From: Pseudomonas putida
Lineage (GTDB): Bacteria; Pseudomonadota; Gammaproteobacteria; Pseudomonadales; Pseudomonadaceae
Length of the DNA stretch: 64,000 bases
Assembly: GCF_005080685.1 (NCBI RefSeq)
Contig: NZ_CP039371.1
Span: 2,728,001 to 2,792,000, forward strand
Direction: 5' to 3'
The first letter of the stretch is position 1, and each line of letters begins with the position of its first letter. Below are positions 1 to 8,232 of the stretch, piece by piece. A program made the position numbers and the translations under genes. The notes beneath the pieces were generated by a model. The model worked only from the letters and a program-made list of their open reading frames with translations, did no database searches and was not told the DNA's origin.

Positions 1-585
1 CCAGCCCCAACTCATCATGTCTTCATGGGGCAGCATCTGCACCAGGTAGAACGCCGCCGCCGACAATACGAAGCCGCCAGAGACGCCCAGCTGGCTCCAG
101 GCCGCATAGAAACCGACACGGTCCTTGGGCGCGTTCTCGCTGAGCAGCAGCACACCGCCGCCCCATTCGCCGCCCGAGGCCACGCCCTGCAGGACACGCA
201 AAATCACCAGGCAGGCGGGGGCCAGGTAGCCGGCCTGTTCGAAGGTCGGCAGCAGGCCCATGGCGAAGGTGGCTGCGCCCATGATCGCCAGGGTCATCAC
301 CAGGGCTTTCTTGCGTCCAGCCTTGTCGCCGATGTGGCCGAAGATCAGGCCGCCCAGCGGACGCGCCAGGAAACCTACGGCAAAGCCTGCGAACGAGGCC
401 ATGGTACCGAGCACCGGGTCGGTACCGGCGGGGAAGAACAGCGGAGCGAAGATCAGCGCCGCCGCGGTGCCGTAGAGGAAGAAGTCGTACCATTCCAGGG
501 CGTTGCCCAGCACCGAGGCAATGACGATGCGACGCATGGTGCGAGGGTCGGTATCACGGGTGATGCTGGTGTTCAGATTGCTCAT
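1..585 (-). CDS. MFS transporter, metabolite:H+ symporter (MHS) type, C-terminus outside window
   Basis: The first 195 codons are present and the gene continues beyond position 1. The N-terminus reads ALEWYDFFLYGTAAAL, followed by ARPLGGLIFGHIGDKAGRKKAL, the typical MHS/ShiA-like cytoplasmic loop between TM2 and TM3, and later GGEWGGGVLL, another family hallmark. The product should be an inner-membrane proton-coupled importer of an organic acid. An ATG at 585 with a GGAG-containing ribosome site sits 22 bp after the OprD porin stop, so it is the last visible gene of the leftward operon lysR - iacC2 - iacD2 - iacF2 - oprD - MFS. Uptake of IAA or a related aromatic acid is inferred from context only. 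Confidence 0.85.
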   Translation of the reverse strand, partial: MSNLNTSITRDTDPRTMRRIVIASVLGNALEWYDFFLYGTAAALIFAPLFFPAGTDPVLGTMASFAGFAVGFLARPLGGLIFGHIGDKAGRKKALVMTLAIMGAATFAMGLLPTFEQAGYLAPACLVILRVLQGVASGGEWGGGVLLLSENAPKDRVGFYAAWSQLGVSGGFVLSAAAFYLVQMLPHEDMMSWGW

Positions 586-607
586 GAGCCATCTCCATGC
601 AGGCCGG

Positions 608-1852
608 TCACCAGAACTTCCAGGTATAGGAAGTGATCAGGCGATATTCGTTGTAGTCGTTGCCGTACTTCTGCTGGGTACGCATGTTCTTCAGGTCGAA
701 CGACAGGTCTTTTAGCGGGCCGCTTTGCACCACGTAGCTGAGCATGATGTCACGTTCGCTTTCCTGGTCGCGCGAAAGGCCTGCGCCGCGGTCGATGTCG
801 GTGCCTTTGATGTAGCGGGTGAACAGCTTCAGCCCCGGCAGGCCCATGGCGGCGAAGTTGTAGCCATAGCGTACCGACCAGCTGCGCTCGTCCGGGCGTA
901 TGAAGGGCAACCCGGCCCAGTTCGGCAGCCACAGTTGCGGCACGTAGCCGTTGAGCGTCGGGAACACGGTGTCGCCGGTCATGCGCTGGTAGCTGGCGCC
1001 GATCATGTGGCCGCTCTTTTCCAAGGTGACCAGGCCGAAGTAGGCGCGATTGTCCACCGCGCCACTGCGCGCGGCGCCGTCCTCGCGGTTGTTGAAATAG
1101 CCGACGTCGGTCTTGAGCTGGTAGCCGTCGGCGAACCGCAGGGTATGCTTGATGCCGCCGTAGTCCTGCTTGTAGATATCGTTGAGCACGCCGTGGAAGT
1201 AGCTGCCTTGCAGGTCCGGGGTCAACGCATAGGTGGCGCCGACGAAGTCCAGGCCATCGCTGTCCTGGCTGTCCGTGGTGCCGTAGCGGTACAGGCGTTC
1301 ATGATTGGACGACTCGCGGGTGACGATCGACCAGAAGCGTCCACCTACCAGGGTCAGGTTGTCGATATCGCGCGACTCGAATACCGCGCCTTGGTAGATG
1401 GTGTCGAGCTGGCGGCTGGGGTCGTTGGACGCCACGGGGTAGAACGGCTTCTGGTCACCGATCTTGACCACGGTCTTGGCGTATTTCAGCTTCAGCGTGG
1501 CACCGCCCCGGCTGTAGTCGTCGGCGGCCTGCTGGCGATGGCGGCTGAACGGCAGCGAACCATCGTTGCCGGTGGAGTCCAGGCGCAAGGCATACTGGCC
1601 ATTGATGTCGAGGCCGACGGCCAGGGGCGTGTCGGTATAACCGGACTCGAACTGCAGGTCGAAGCCCTGCGACCAGTTGCCGACCTTGGAGGTCGGGGCG
1701 CTGGAGTTGGTGAAGTTGCGGTTCAGGTAGAGGTTTCTGAAATTGAGCGAGAGGTGGCTGTCATCCACCACCTCGGCCAGGCTGGTCAGGGGTATTACGG
1801 TGCCTAGGCACAGGCACAACGATTTCGCACGCAACGGCCATTTGGGTTCCAT
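608..1852 (-). CDS. OprD-family outer membrane porin
   Basis: A 414-aa protein with an N-terminal signal sequence (about residues 1-26, ending near SLAEVVDD). It has an OprD-like start of the mature chain (LSLNFRNLYLNRNF), many alternating amphipathic strands and a C-terminal aromatic residue (TSYTWKFW), as expected of an outer membrane beta-barrel. OprD porins take up basic amino acids or small aromatic acids. It lies between the dioxygenase reductase copy and an MFS importer on the same strand, so a matched outer/inner membrane uptake pair is likely. The substrate cannot be read from sequence. Length is normal for the family. Confidence 0.88.
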   Translation of the reverse strand: MEPKWPLRAKSLCLCLGTVIPLTSLAEVVDDSHLSLNFRNLYLNRNFTNSSAPTSKVGNWSQGFDLQFESGYTDTPLAVGLDINGQYALRLDSTGNDGSLPFSRHRQQAADDYSRGGATLKLKYAKTVVKIGDQKPFYPVASNDPSRQLDTIYQGAVFESRDIDNLTLVGGRFWSIVTRESSNHERLYRYGTTDSQDSDGLDFVGATYALTPDLQGSYFHGVLNDIYKQDYGGIKHTLRFADGYQLKTDVGYFNNREDGAARSGAVDNRAYFGLVTLEKSGHMIGASYQRMTGDTVFPTLNGYVPQLWLPNWAGLPFIRPDERSWSVRYGYNFAAMGLPGLKLFTRYIKGTDIDRGAGLSRDQESERDIMLSYVVQSGPLKDLSFDLKNMRTQQKYGNDYNEYRLITSYTWKFW

Positions 1853-1962
1853 GGGGTAATCCTGGAAGTGTGATCAGTACGAGGTCCGGGCAGTCGAAAA
1901 ACTGGGCAGGGGAGGTCTGCAGGTCTGGGCCCGCTTGTCTGTCACGTATTGTTTTTGTTGTT

Positions 1963-2922
1963 TTAGATATCCAGCACCAGGCGCTTTCCACGCGCCCGGG
2001 AACAGCACAGTACGATCTGTTCGTTGCTCTGTTTCTCCTCATCGGTCAGGTATTGGTCACGGTGATCGGGTTGGCCTTCGAGCACATCGCACAGGCAGGT
2101 GCCGCACACACCTTGCTCGCACGACACCTCGACCTTGATGCCGACCTCGCGCAGCGCGGCGATCAGCGTCTGGCCCTGTTGCACCTGCACGGTCTTGCCG
2201 CTGCGTGCGGCGACCACCTCGAAACTGTCGCCCGAGGTGTCGACCTCGGCCTGGAAGTATTCGTGGTGGATGTGCCGGTCGTCGTAGCCTTGCTGGCGGG
2301 CACTTTCGATCACCCAGTCCATGAAGCCCGTGGGGCCGCAGGTATACAGGTGCACGCCCGGAGTACCTGGGCCCAGCACACGGGCGAGGTCCAGTTGCTG
2401 GTCGCAGCCTTCGTCACTGAAATGGGTGAACACGCTGGCGGCGAAGGGCGCTGCCAGCAGTTCGTCGACGAAGGCGCAGCGGCTGCGCGAGCGGGCCCGG
2501 TAATGCAGCTCGAAGGGCTCGCCCTTGGCGTGCAGGGCGTGGGCCATGGCGATCATCGGGGTGATGCCGATGCCGCCGCCGAGCAGGATCGAGCGTTTGG
2601 CATCGCTCACCAGCGCAAACAGGTTACGTGGCGCGCTGATGCGCATCGGCGTGCCGGGTTGCAGGTGTTCATGCACCGCCAGCGAGCCGCCGCGCGATTG
2701 TTGGTCCTTGAGTACGCCCAGGCGGTAGACATTGCTGCGCGCCGGGTCGCCGCACAGCGAGTACTGGCGCACCAGGTCAGGGCCCAGGTGCAGGTCGACG
2801 TGGGCACCTGCTGCAAAGCGCGGCAGTGCCTGGCCGTCGACCGCCGCCAGTTCGAGGACGACGACATCGCCGCCTTGTACCTCGCGGGCCTGGACGAATA
2901 CGTCGAGCAATTGGTCGCTCAT
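1963..2922 (-). CDS. Second copy of iacF-like dioxygenase reductase (FNR/2Fe-2S)
   Basis: A 319-aa electron-transfer reductase of the phthalate dioxygenase reductase/vanillate demethylase type. The FMN/FAD-binding part contains RQYSLCGDP, the NAD(P)H-binding part GGGIGITPMIAM, and the C-terminus a plant-type ferredoxin domain with CEQGVCGTC and a distal CC pair. It should pass electrons to the adjacent Rieske oxygenase. The start is taken at the second of two adjacent ATGs (2922), giving MSDQLL and the same length as iacF at 10791. The two proteins match at roughly two thirds of positions by eye, so this pair is clearly older than the near-identical oxygenase pair. The gene follows the beta subunit with a gap of about 10 bp. 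Confidence 0.9.
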   Translation of the reverse strand: MSDQLLDVFVQAREVQGGDVVVLELAAVDGQALPRFAAGAHVDLHLGPDLVRQYSLCGDPARSNVYRLGVLKDQQSRGGSLAVHEHLQPGTPMRISAPRNLFALVSDAKRSILLGGGIGITPMIAMAHALHAKGEPFELHYRARSRSRCAFVDELLAAPFAASVFTHFSDEGCDQQLDLARVLGPGTPGVHLYTCGPTGFMDWVIESARQQGYDDRHIHHEYFQAEVDTSGDSFEVVAARSGKTVQVQQGQTLIAALREVGIKVEVSCEQGVCGTCLCDVLEGQPDHRDQYLTDEEKQSNEQIVLCCSRARGKRLVLDI

Positions 2923-2932
2923 CATCGTGGCC

Positions 2933-3412
2933 CTAGAGGATATAGCCGATGCCGGCGAGGGCATCGTCGCTGTTGATCAGGCTGATCACCTTGCGGTGGA
3001 TCTTGAAACCGCCCTCGGCGCGCACCAGGGTGTAGACCAGGTCGGCGCTGTAGTGCTTGAGGCTTTCCTTGCGGAACTCGCGGATGTTCTGCGCGGCGCG
3101 CACGGTGACGTTGACGCCGTCGTCGCCGATCACGCGGATGCGCGAAAGGGTGCGCACGGTGCGCGGCTGCGGGCTGGTCGAGATCGACTCGCCACCGATC
3201 AGCCGCTGCACGCGCAGGCCGCGCATGTGGTGGTCGTCGTAGGCGTAGTTCAGGGTGTTCTCGTAGTCGCTTTCCTTCGGGTCGATCGGGATGATGTACG
3301 TCCCCTTCTCGGTCCACAGGTCGAGCCAGCCGTCGTACTCGCCATGGTCGAGCATGTCGCCTTCCTGCCAGATGAACGCGGTGACTTCATTGAACAGATT
3401 CAGGTCCATCAT
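2933..3412 (-). CDS. Second copy of iacD: Rieske dioxygenase small (beta) subunit
   Basis: A 159-aa ring-hydroxylating dioxygenase beta subunit (NTF2-like fold; structural, no metal). Its first ATG overlaps the stop of the alpha gene in an ATGATGA junction, the same arrangement as in iacC/iacD at 9513. Against IacD there are 15 substitutions in 159 residues by hand count (about 91% identity), mostly in the first 95 residues. The alpha subunits encoded next to them differ at only two residues, so beta marks the diverged side of a homogenised tract. It is translationally coupled to alpha. Confidence 0.92.
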   Translation of the reverse strand: MMDLNLFNEVTAFIWQEGDMLDHGEYDGWLDLWTEKGTYIIPIDPKESDYENTLNYAYDDHHMRGLRVQRLIGGESISTSPQPRTVRTLSRIRVIGDDGVNVTVRAAQNIREFRKESLKHYSADLVYTLVRAEGGFKIHRKVISLINSDDALAGIGYIL

Positions 3413-4692
3413 TTGGCCTCCGCGGTCATCATCTTCTTCCACTGCTGGTACGCCGCGCGCATGCCGGTCTCGGCGCTGACGTCGGAGATCAAGCCGTCTG
3501 CGCTGGGCTTCTCGCCAGGCAGGCCACGGTTGAGCATGATCCACAGGTTCTCGCCGGCATTGGCGCCTTTCTGCACCCGCTCCCAGGCCTCGGAATCGTC
3601 CGGGGTGCCGAAGCCCATCGGGCCCTGGAAGTGTTCGTGCAGGCGCAGGCGGTAGCGGTTGGCCGCAGCCGGGCCGCCGTCCATGGTGATCACCGAGTGG
3701 TGGATTTCCGTTTCCGTGACCGAGATCGGCTGCAAGACGCGGAAGAACGCCATCGAGCAGGCGACGTTGGGGAACAGGTTGAGGTTGAAGCCCGAGCCAC
3801 CGACGGCGCGCACGATGCGCCGCACCTGTTGCTCCTCGATGCCCTCGTCACGCAGTTCGGCGGCAAGGCTTTCGAAACGCTCGGGGATCGGCTTGTCGAG
3901 GTCGGCTTCAAGGTCCACCAGCTCGGGGATCATCACCATCACGCTGTGGCCGTTGCCCAGGTCCTCGACGTAGCCGGGGCCCTTGACGAAGTCGAACAGC
4001 TCCAGGGTCTGCTCGTCGACCGAGGACAGGAAGCTCTTGTGCACCAGCGGGAAGTGGTAGGCGTCGGTGGTGTTTTCCAGCTGGATCTTCCAGTTGCCGG
4101 GGAAGCGGAAGCGGTGCTCGCCGGGGACCTTGATGCCGTAGCCGGCGCCCTGTTTCATGAACAGGTCCATCCACTTCCTGGCGGCGCCGAGGAAGTCTTG
4201 CAGCGGCTCGATATCGTCCTTGAAGGTGGCGAAGATCATGCCGGCGTAGCTTTCGGTGCGCAGGCTGACCAGCGGCAGCTCGGCCTTGTCGATGCAGTCG
4301 CCGTAGCTTTCCGGGTGCGGGATGCCGCGCAGCGAGCCGTCCAGGGCGTAGCCCCAGCCGTGGTAGGGGCAGACGAAGCTGTTGGTCTTGCCCTTCTTGT
4401 GCTCGCAGACCGTGGCGCCACGGTGGCGGCAGCGGTTGAGCAGGACGTTGATGCCCTTTTTGCGATCACGTACCACGATCACTGGCTGCTTGCCGATGTA
4501 GGTGGTCTTGTAGCTGCCGGCGTCGGGGATTTCGCTTTCGTGGGCGACCCAGATCCAGGTGCTGTGGAAGATCTTTTCCAGCTCGGCGTCGAACAGCGCC
4601 GGGTCGGTGTACAGGGAGGTGTGGACGCGGTCGGCCTGCACCAGCTCGGCCGGGTCGACCGCCAGGTTGACGGCGGGAATCAGGTTGCTCAC
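3409..4692 (-). CDS. Second copy of iacC: Rieske dioxygenase large (alpha) subunit
   Basis: A 427-aa oxygenase subunit. The Rieske [2Fe-2S] ligands are C88, H90, C108 and H111 (CRH...CPYHGW), and the mononuclear iron region follows at about 207-218 with D210, H213 and H218. It starts with GTG, as does iacC, behind the conserved ribosome site GCAGAGG. It differs from iacC (8233-9516) at two residues near the C-terminus. By hand count there are 19 nucleotide differences in 1284, only two of them in the first 852. It forms the left arm of an inverted repeat. It probably acts on the same oxidised indole intermediate as IacC but lies in a separate leftward transcript. Confidence 0.93.
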   Translation of the reverse strand: MSNLIPAVNLAVDPAELVQADRVHTSLYTDPALFDAELEKIFHSTWIWVAHESEIPDAGSYKTTYIGKQPVIVVRDRKKGINVLLNRCRHRGATVCEHKKGKTNSFVCPYHGWGYALDGSLRGIPHPESYGDCIDKAELPLVSLRTESYAGMIFATFKDDIEPLQDFLGAARKWMDLFMKQGAGYGIKVPGEHRFRFPGNWKIQLENTTDAYHFPLVHKSFLSSVDEQTLELFDFVKGPGYVEDLGNGHSVMVMIPELVDLEADLDKPIPERFESLAAELRDEGIEEQQVRRIVRAVGGSGFNLNLFPNVACSMAFFRVLQPISVTETEIHHSVITMDGGPAAANRYRLRLHEHFQGPMGFGTPDDSEAWERVQKGANAGENLWIMLNRGLPGEKPSADGLISDVSAETGMRAAYQQWKKMMTAEAK

Positions 4693-4830
4693 GGGATTAC
4701 CTCTGCAAGGCGTTTTCTTATGTGAGCAACGCTAAAGGGCAGGGGGGAGGGGCTCAATGACAGGCGGGAACAATGTCGTTGCGTTTTGTGCAACGAGTGT
4801 TCAGCTGCGGTGCCAGGCACAAGGACTGTG
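4693..4830. promoter_or_regulatory. Upstream region of the second iacC copy
   Basis: This short gene-free stretch lies between the GTG of the left alpha gene and the first REP repeat. It should hold the ribosome site (GCAGAGG in the gene's direction, just before GTG) and possibly the promoter of the leftward iacC2-iacD2-iacF2-oprD-MFS transcript. I found neither the 17-bp putative IacR box seen upstream of iacA and iacH, nor a convincing sigma-54 element. Homology with the upstream side of iacC ends at the ribosome site. Confidence 0.4.
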
Positions 4831-5160
4831 GTGTCTGCTTCGCGGGCAAGCCCGCTCCTACAGGGGGATGTGCCGGACCTGGGCGTAGCGGTGATCCTGT
4901 GGGAGCGGGCTTGCCCGCGAACACCGGCGAAGCCGGTGCCATACACCGAGGTGTCTGCTTCGCGGGCAAGCCCGCTCCTACAGGGGATGTGCCGGACCTG
5001 GGCGTAGCGGTGATCCTGTGGGAGCGGGCTTGCCCGCGAACACCGGCGAAGCCGGTGCCATACACCGAGGTGTCTGCTTTGCGGGCAAGCCCGCTCCTAC
5101 AGGGGATGTGCCGGACCTGGGCGTAGCGGTGATCCTGTGGGAGCGGGCTTGCCCGCGAAT
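4831..5160. repeat. Tandem REP-doublet array, nearly three copies of a ~120-bp unit
   Basis: Units begin at 4831, 4951 and 5070 (periods 120 and 119) and are nearly identical. The third is cut off at about 5160. Each holds two Pseudomonas REP palindromes facing each other (GCGGGCAAGCCCGCTCCTAC and its complement), plus a small hairpin ACCGGCGAAGCCGGT. Open frames across it (products such as MYGTGFAGVRGQARSH) are translations of the repeat, not genes. It separates lysR from the second iacC copy on the same strand and could end or attenuate read-through. Confidence 0.92.
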
Positions 5161-5210
5161 GCGTAGGTCAATTCACCGCAGCATTCGCGGGCGAAGCCGC
5201 TGCGGCGGTA

Positions 5211-6134
5211 TCAGGCATTGGCCGCCATGCGCACCGCCTTGGCCATTTCCGTTGCCAGTTCGCGGCTCAGGCCATCCAGGGTGCGCCCGCGTCGCGTGAC
5301 GATCTGGATGTCGGTGGCGTTCATCGCCTCGCAATCGATCGCCAGCGCCTTGAAGGTGCCGCTCTTGATCTCGTCGATGATCGGCAACTCGGCCAGCAAC
5401 GTGGCACCAAGCCCCGACCGCACGTAGTCGAGAATCACCGCAAGCGAATTGGAGGTGAGGGTCGGCACGATGTCGAACGGCAAATCCTTGCACGCCGCAT
5501 CGGCCAATTCGCGCACGCGGAAGTTGGCACCCGGCAACACCAGCGATTCACGCGCCACTTCCGCGAGGCTGACGGTGGAGCGCTGGGCCATGCGGCTGTC
5601 ACGGTGCACGATCATGCGCAGTGGCTGGGCCAGGCTGAACAGGCGGGTTAGGCGCGCCGTCGCGCTGGGGGCGAACACCACGCCAAGATGAGCCTCGTCG
5701 GCCAACACCATACGTTGTACCTCCAGCGACGGCGCGCTGATGATCTCGGCCTTGTGCGCGCCATGGGCATGCAGGAAGCCCTGCAGCGAATTGATCGCCC
5801 GCGCGCCGAGCAGACCTTCGCCGATGGCGATGACCGTCGATGCCTGCTGGCGCTGACGCAGTTCGTCGAGGCGGTCGATCAATGCACAGTGCTGGCGCAA
5901 GCGTTCGATGTAGTAGTCCACCGCCGCCTCGCCAGCAGCCGTGAGACTGATGCGGTGAGTGCCGGGACGAACCAGCTCGATGTCCAGCTCCTGTTCCAGC
6001 CGGGCAATCTGCCGGCTGACCGATGAAGTGGCGACGCCCAGGGCCTCTGCGGCGGCGCGCATCGAACCCTTGTCATGGCTCAGGTGCAGGTAGCGCAGGC
6101 GGTGGTCCTGCATGTCGATGTGGCGGGTGGGCAT
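5211..6134 (-). CDS. LysR-family transcriptional regulator
   Basis: A 307-aa LysR regulator. Its N-terminal winged helix-turn-helix reads SMRAAAEALGVATSSVSRQIARLEQELD (about residues 25-52), followed by a co-inducer-binding domain. A GAGGTC-type ribosome site precedes the ATG at 6134. It is divergent from iacA, with 531 bp between them, and points toward the second dioxygenase set. It could control that set, iacA, or both. The cluster also has its own MarR regulator (iacR), so the region has two regulators, and the effector of this one is unknown. Confidence 0.9.
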   Translation of the reverse strand: MPTRHIDMQDHRLRYLHLSHDKGSMRAAAEALGVATSSVSRQIARLEQELDIELVRPGTHRISLTAAGEAAVDYYIERLRQHCALIDRLDELRQRQQASTVIAIGEGLLGARAINSLQGFLHAHGAHKAEIISAPSLEVQRMVLADEAHLGVVFAPSATARLTRLFSLAQPLRMIVHRDSRMAQRSTVSLAEVARESLVLPGANFRVRELADAACKDLPFDIVPTLTSNSLAVILDYVRSGLGATLLAELPIIDEIKSGTFKALAIDCEAMNATDIQIVTRRGRTLDGLSRELATEMAKAVRMAANA

Positions 6135-6665
6135 GACCTCGACCTCGGGGTAATCACGGCAGGCATTGGCGTGGTCCCCGCCATCCTGGTGGGGCGCTGG
6201 CTGGCTTGTTGTTATCGGCCCTGCGCGGTTGTCGGGCCTTGTCGCATTCCATGCCTCGCCATCCTACACCAGGTTTTTTTGCTTCGAAATCATGTGAAAA
6301 GTGCGCTAAAAATTTTTTCGCATATTGGCGTGCGTGGTTAGTTTTTTTGGCCCTGTGTCGCGTGGCGGACCACAGTATAAAAACATAACTAAATCAAGAT
6401 GATACGAGTTTCTATGCGGAATTTATGGTGAGTGTCTCAGAGTAAAATCTGGATTTTAAGCGTGAAAAGTCAATTGACAATTCACGTAATTGGTCGCAAA
6501 TTTTGCTCACCGGCACACAAAACAAGAGAGACAGACCATGCCGCCCAGACTCGCCTTTGCCTTCCCGCGTGGCCACTGTTCGCCCCTGGTGAGCCCAGCC
6601 ATTTCGCGTCCTGCCCTTCAGCTCCTGCATCACTACAAGAACCGCGCCTGAGACGGAGAATGTCC
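6135..6665. promoter_or_regulatory. Divergent lysR-iacA intergenic region
   Basis: 531 bp without a convincing gene. The middle (about 6270-6500) is clearly AT-rich compared with its surroundings, with runs such as AAAAATTTTTTCG near 6310, as expected of a regulatory region with bent DNA or promoters. It contains the putative IacR box at 6474-6490 and the palindrome GTCAATTGAC at 6469-6478. The frame of iacA is open upstream to 6432. The ribosome site GGAG at 6655-6658 sits 7 bp before ATG 6666, which favours that ATG over the one at 6660 and over longer versions. Confidence 0.6.
6474..6490 (+). promoter_or_regulatory. Putative IacR operator / promoter box upstream of iacA
   Basis: TTGACAATTCACGTAAT occurs here and, with one mismatch, at 12868-12884 between iacR and iacH, the other intergenic promoter region of the cluster. 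The similarity extends a few bases on each side (TCARTTGACAWTTCACGTAATNG). TTGACA could also be a -35 hexamer, so a repressor bound here would block polymerase. MarR-type binding is inferred from the shared position and motif. Confidence 0.55.
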
Positions 6666-7835
6666 ATGGATTCGCTTTGCCTGCGTGCCGCGCCAGCGTC
6701 GGCGCTCGCCTCCGGCCCTGCCTTCGAGGCCTTGCTTGACGGTGTTCGTGATCGTGCCCGCTTGGGCGAGTTCGATCGCCAGCGCCACATTTCCCGCGAC
6801 GTGATCGATGCTTTCAAGGCCCACGGCGTCTATCGCGCCCTGGTGCCAAAACGCTTCGGTGGACTGGAGTGTTCGCCTGCTGCGTTCTGCGAAATGATCG
6901 AACGCATTTCCCACGCCGACGGTTCGGCCGGTTGGGTGGCCAGCTTCGGCATGAGCCCGGTGTACCTGGCGGCGTTGCCGCTGGAGACCATCGCCGAGAT
7001 CTACGGCAACAGCCCCGACACCGTGTTCGCTGGCGGCATCTTCCCGCCCCAAGCAGCCGAGATCGTCAGCGGTGGCTTCAAGATCAACGGGCGCTGGAAA
7101 TACTCCAGCGGCTCGATGGGCGCCGACATCGTCGGCGTCGGTATCGCCCCGCGCAATGGCGACAAGCTCGACCTGCCACGCCTGGCGGTACTGCCACGCA
7201 GTCAGGCGCGCATCGAGGAAACCTGGGACACCGTCGGCCTGCTCGGCACCGGCAGCCACGACCTGGTGGTCGAGGATGTGGTAGTGGGCGAGCAGTGGAC
7301 CTTCGTGCGCGGCGGCAAGCCGAACCTGGACGAGCCGTTCTTCCGCTATCCCTCGCTGTCGTTCGCGACCCAGGTGCTCTCGGTGGTTGGCTTGGGTATT
7401 GCCCGCGCCGCCCTGGACGAGTTGTCCGGCATGGCCAGCGGGCGTATCTCGGTGACTGGCGCTCCGGCCCTGGCTGACCGGCCATTGGCCCAGGTGGATG
7501 TGGCCAAGGCCGAGGCTGCGCTGCGTTCGGCCCGTGCCTTCTTCTACGAATCCATCGAGCGGGCCTGGGAGCACGTGTTGGCGGGCGACCCGGTACCGGT
7601 CGACGTCACCAACCTGCTGCGCCTGTCCTCGACCCATGCCGCCCGCGTCGCCGCCGAAGTGGCGCGGAGCGCGCAAATGCTCTCGGGCATGACCGGTATC
7701 TACAACGAAAGCCCGCTGGCCCGTTGCGTCAACGACGCGCAGGTGGTCACCCAGCACGCCTTCATGGGCGACGTCACCTATCAGAACGCCGGGGCGATGT
7801 TCTTCGGTAAACAGCCTCTTCCGGGCTACCTCTAA
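6666..7835 (+). CDS. iacA: IacA: acyl-CoA dehydrogenase-like flavin-dependent monooxygenase
   Basis: A 389-aa group D flavoprotein monooxygenase related to HsaA and the oxygenase component of 4-hydroxyphenylacetate hydroxylase. It has an acyl-CoA dehydrogenase fold: FDRQRHISRDVIDAFKAHGV near the N-terminus, ISHADGSAGWVASF, the middle beta-domain KINGRWKYSSG, and the C-terminal helical part ending KQPLPGYL. It uses reduced flavin supplied by a reductase (IacG in this cluster is the candidate). In iac pathways IacA starts IAA breakdown by oxidising the indole ring. It is first in iacABCDEFG, with iacB 18 bp downstream. The start at 6666 is chosen by ribosome-site spacing. Confidence 0.92.
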   Translation: MDSLCLRAAPASALASGPAFEALLDGVRDRARLGEFDRQRHISRDVIDAFKAHGVYRALVPKRFGGLECSPAAFCEMIERISHADGSAGWVASFGMSPVYLAALPLETIAEIYGNSPDTVFAGGIFPPQAAEIVSGGFKINGRWKYSSGSMGADIVGVGIAPRNGDKLDLPRLAVLPRSQARIEETWDTVGLLGTGSHDLVVEDVVVGEQWTFVRGGKPNLDEPFFRYPSLSFATQVLSVVGLGIARAALDELSGMASGRISVTGAPALADRPLAQVDVAKAEAALRSARAFFYESIERAWEHVLAGDPVPVDVTNLLRLSSTHAARVAAEVARSAQMLSGMTGIYNESPLARCVNDAQVVTQHAFMGDVTYQNAGAMFFGKQPLPGYL

Positions 7836-7853
7836 TTTTCAGGGATCTTTGTC

Positions 7854-8216
7854 ATGAGCGATAAGAAAGCCTTGCGCGTGCTGTTCTGCATGGGCATCAA
7901 CCAGAACTTCTTCGATGCCCCGCGTGAGGAACAGCTGCAGGTGTGGGCCGCCTTCAGCGCCATGTGGAACGGCATCCACGACCTGGCCGGGGTCAGTGTG
8001 CTGGGCAACATGGACGACGACCAGAGCATGGTCGGCCCCTCCGACGGCTTCCCGTGGACCACCTACCTGCTGGCCGACGTGCCGGATATCGAGACTGTGC
8101 ACGCCGCCTGCAACCTGTTCCGCACCACCGCCGTGGGCGAGGGGCCGTACAAGTTGTGGCGCTACGCCAAGGTCGAGGCCCGTGTCGGCCGCGAACTGAT
8201 CATCCAGCGCGCCTGA
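7854..8216 (+). CDS. iacB: IacB: small conserved protein of the iac cluster
   Basis: A 120-aa soluble protein with no signal or membrane segment (MSDKKALRVLFCMGINQNFF...). Position and size match IacB of iac clusters, whose role is poorly settled. The pattern suggests a small alpha+beta, EthD-like fold, but no catalytic motif can be named. It is placed tightly between iacA (18-bp gap) and iacC (16-bp gap), so it is co-transcribed. There is no second copy next to the left-hand dioxygenase set. Confidence 0.85.
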   Translation: MSDKKALRVLFCMGINQNFFDAPREEQLQVWAAFSAMWNGIHDLAGVSVLGNMDDDQSMVGPSDGFPWTTYLLADVPDIETVHAACNLFRTTAVGEGPYKLWRYAKVEARVGRELIIQRA

Positions 8217-8232
8217 AGCAGAGGAATATCCC

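Noticed and set aside
4693..4830. Sigma-54 promoter (TGGCAC) upstream of the second iacC copy
   Set aside because: TGGCAC occurs but the TTGC element at the required distance is missing.
4831..5160. Possible CRISPR array
   Set aside because: Units are about 120 bp with no distinct spacers and contain REP palindromes; no cas genes are present.
4754..5299. Open frames with products such as MYGTGFAGVRGQARSH
   Set aside because: These are translations of REP repeats, a frequent spurious annotation in Pseudomonas.
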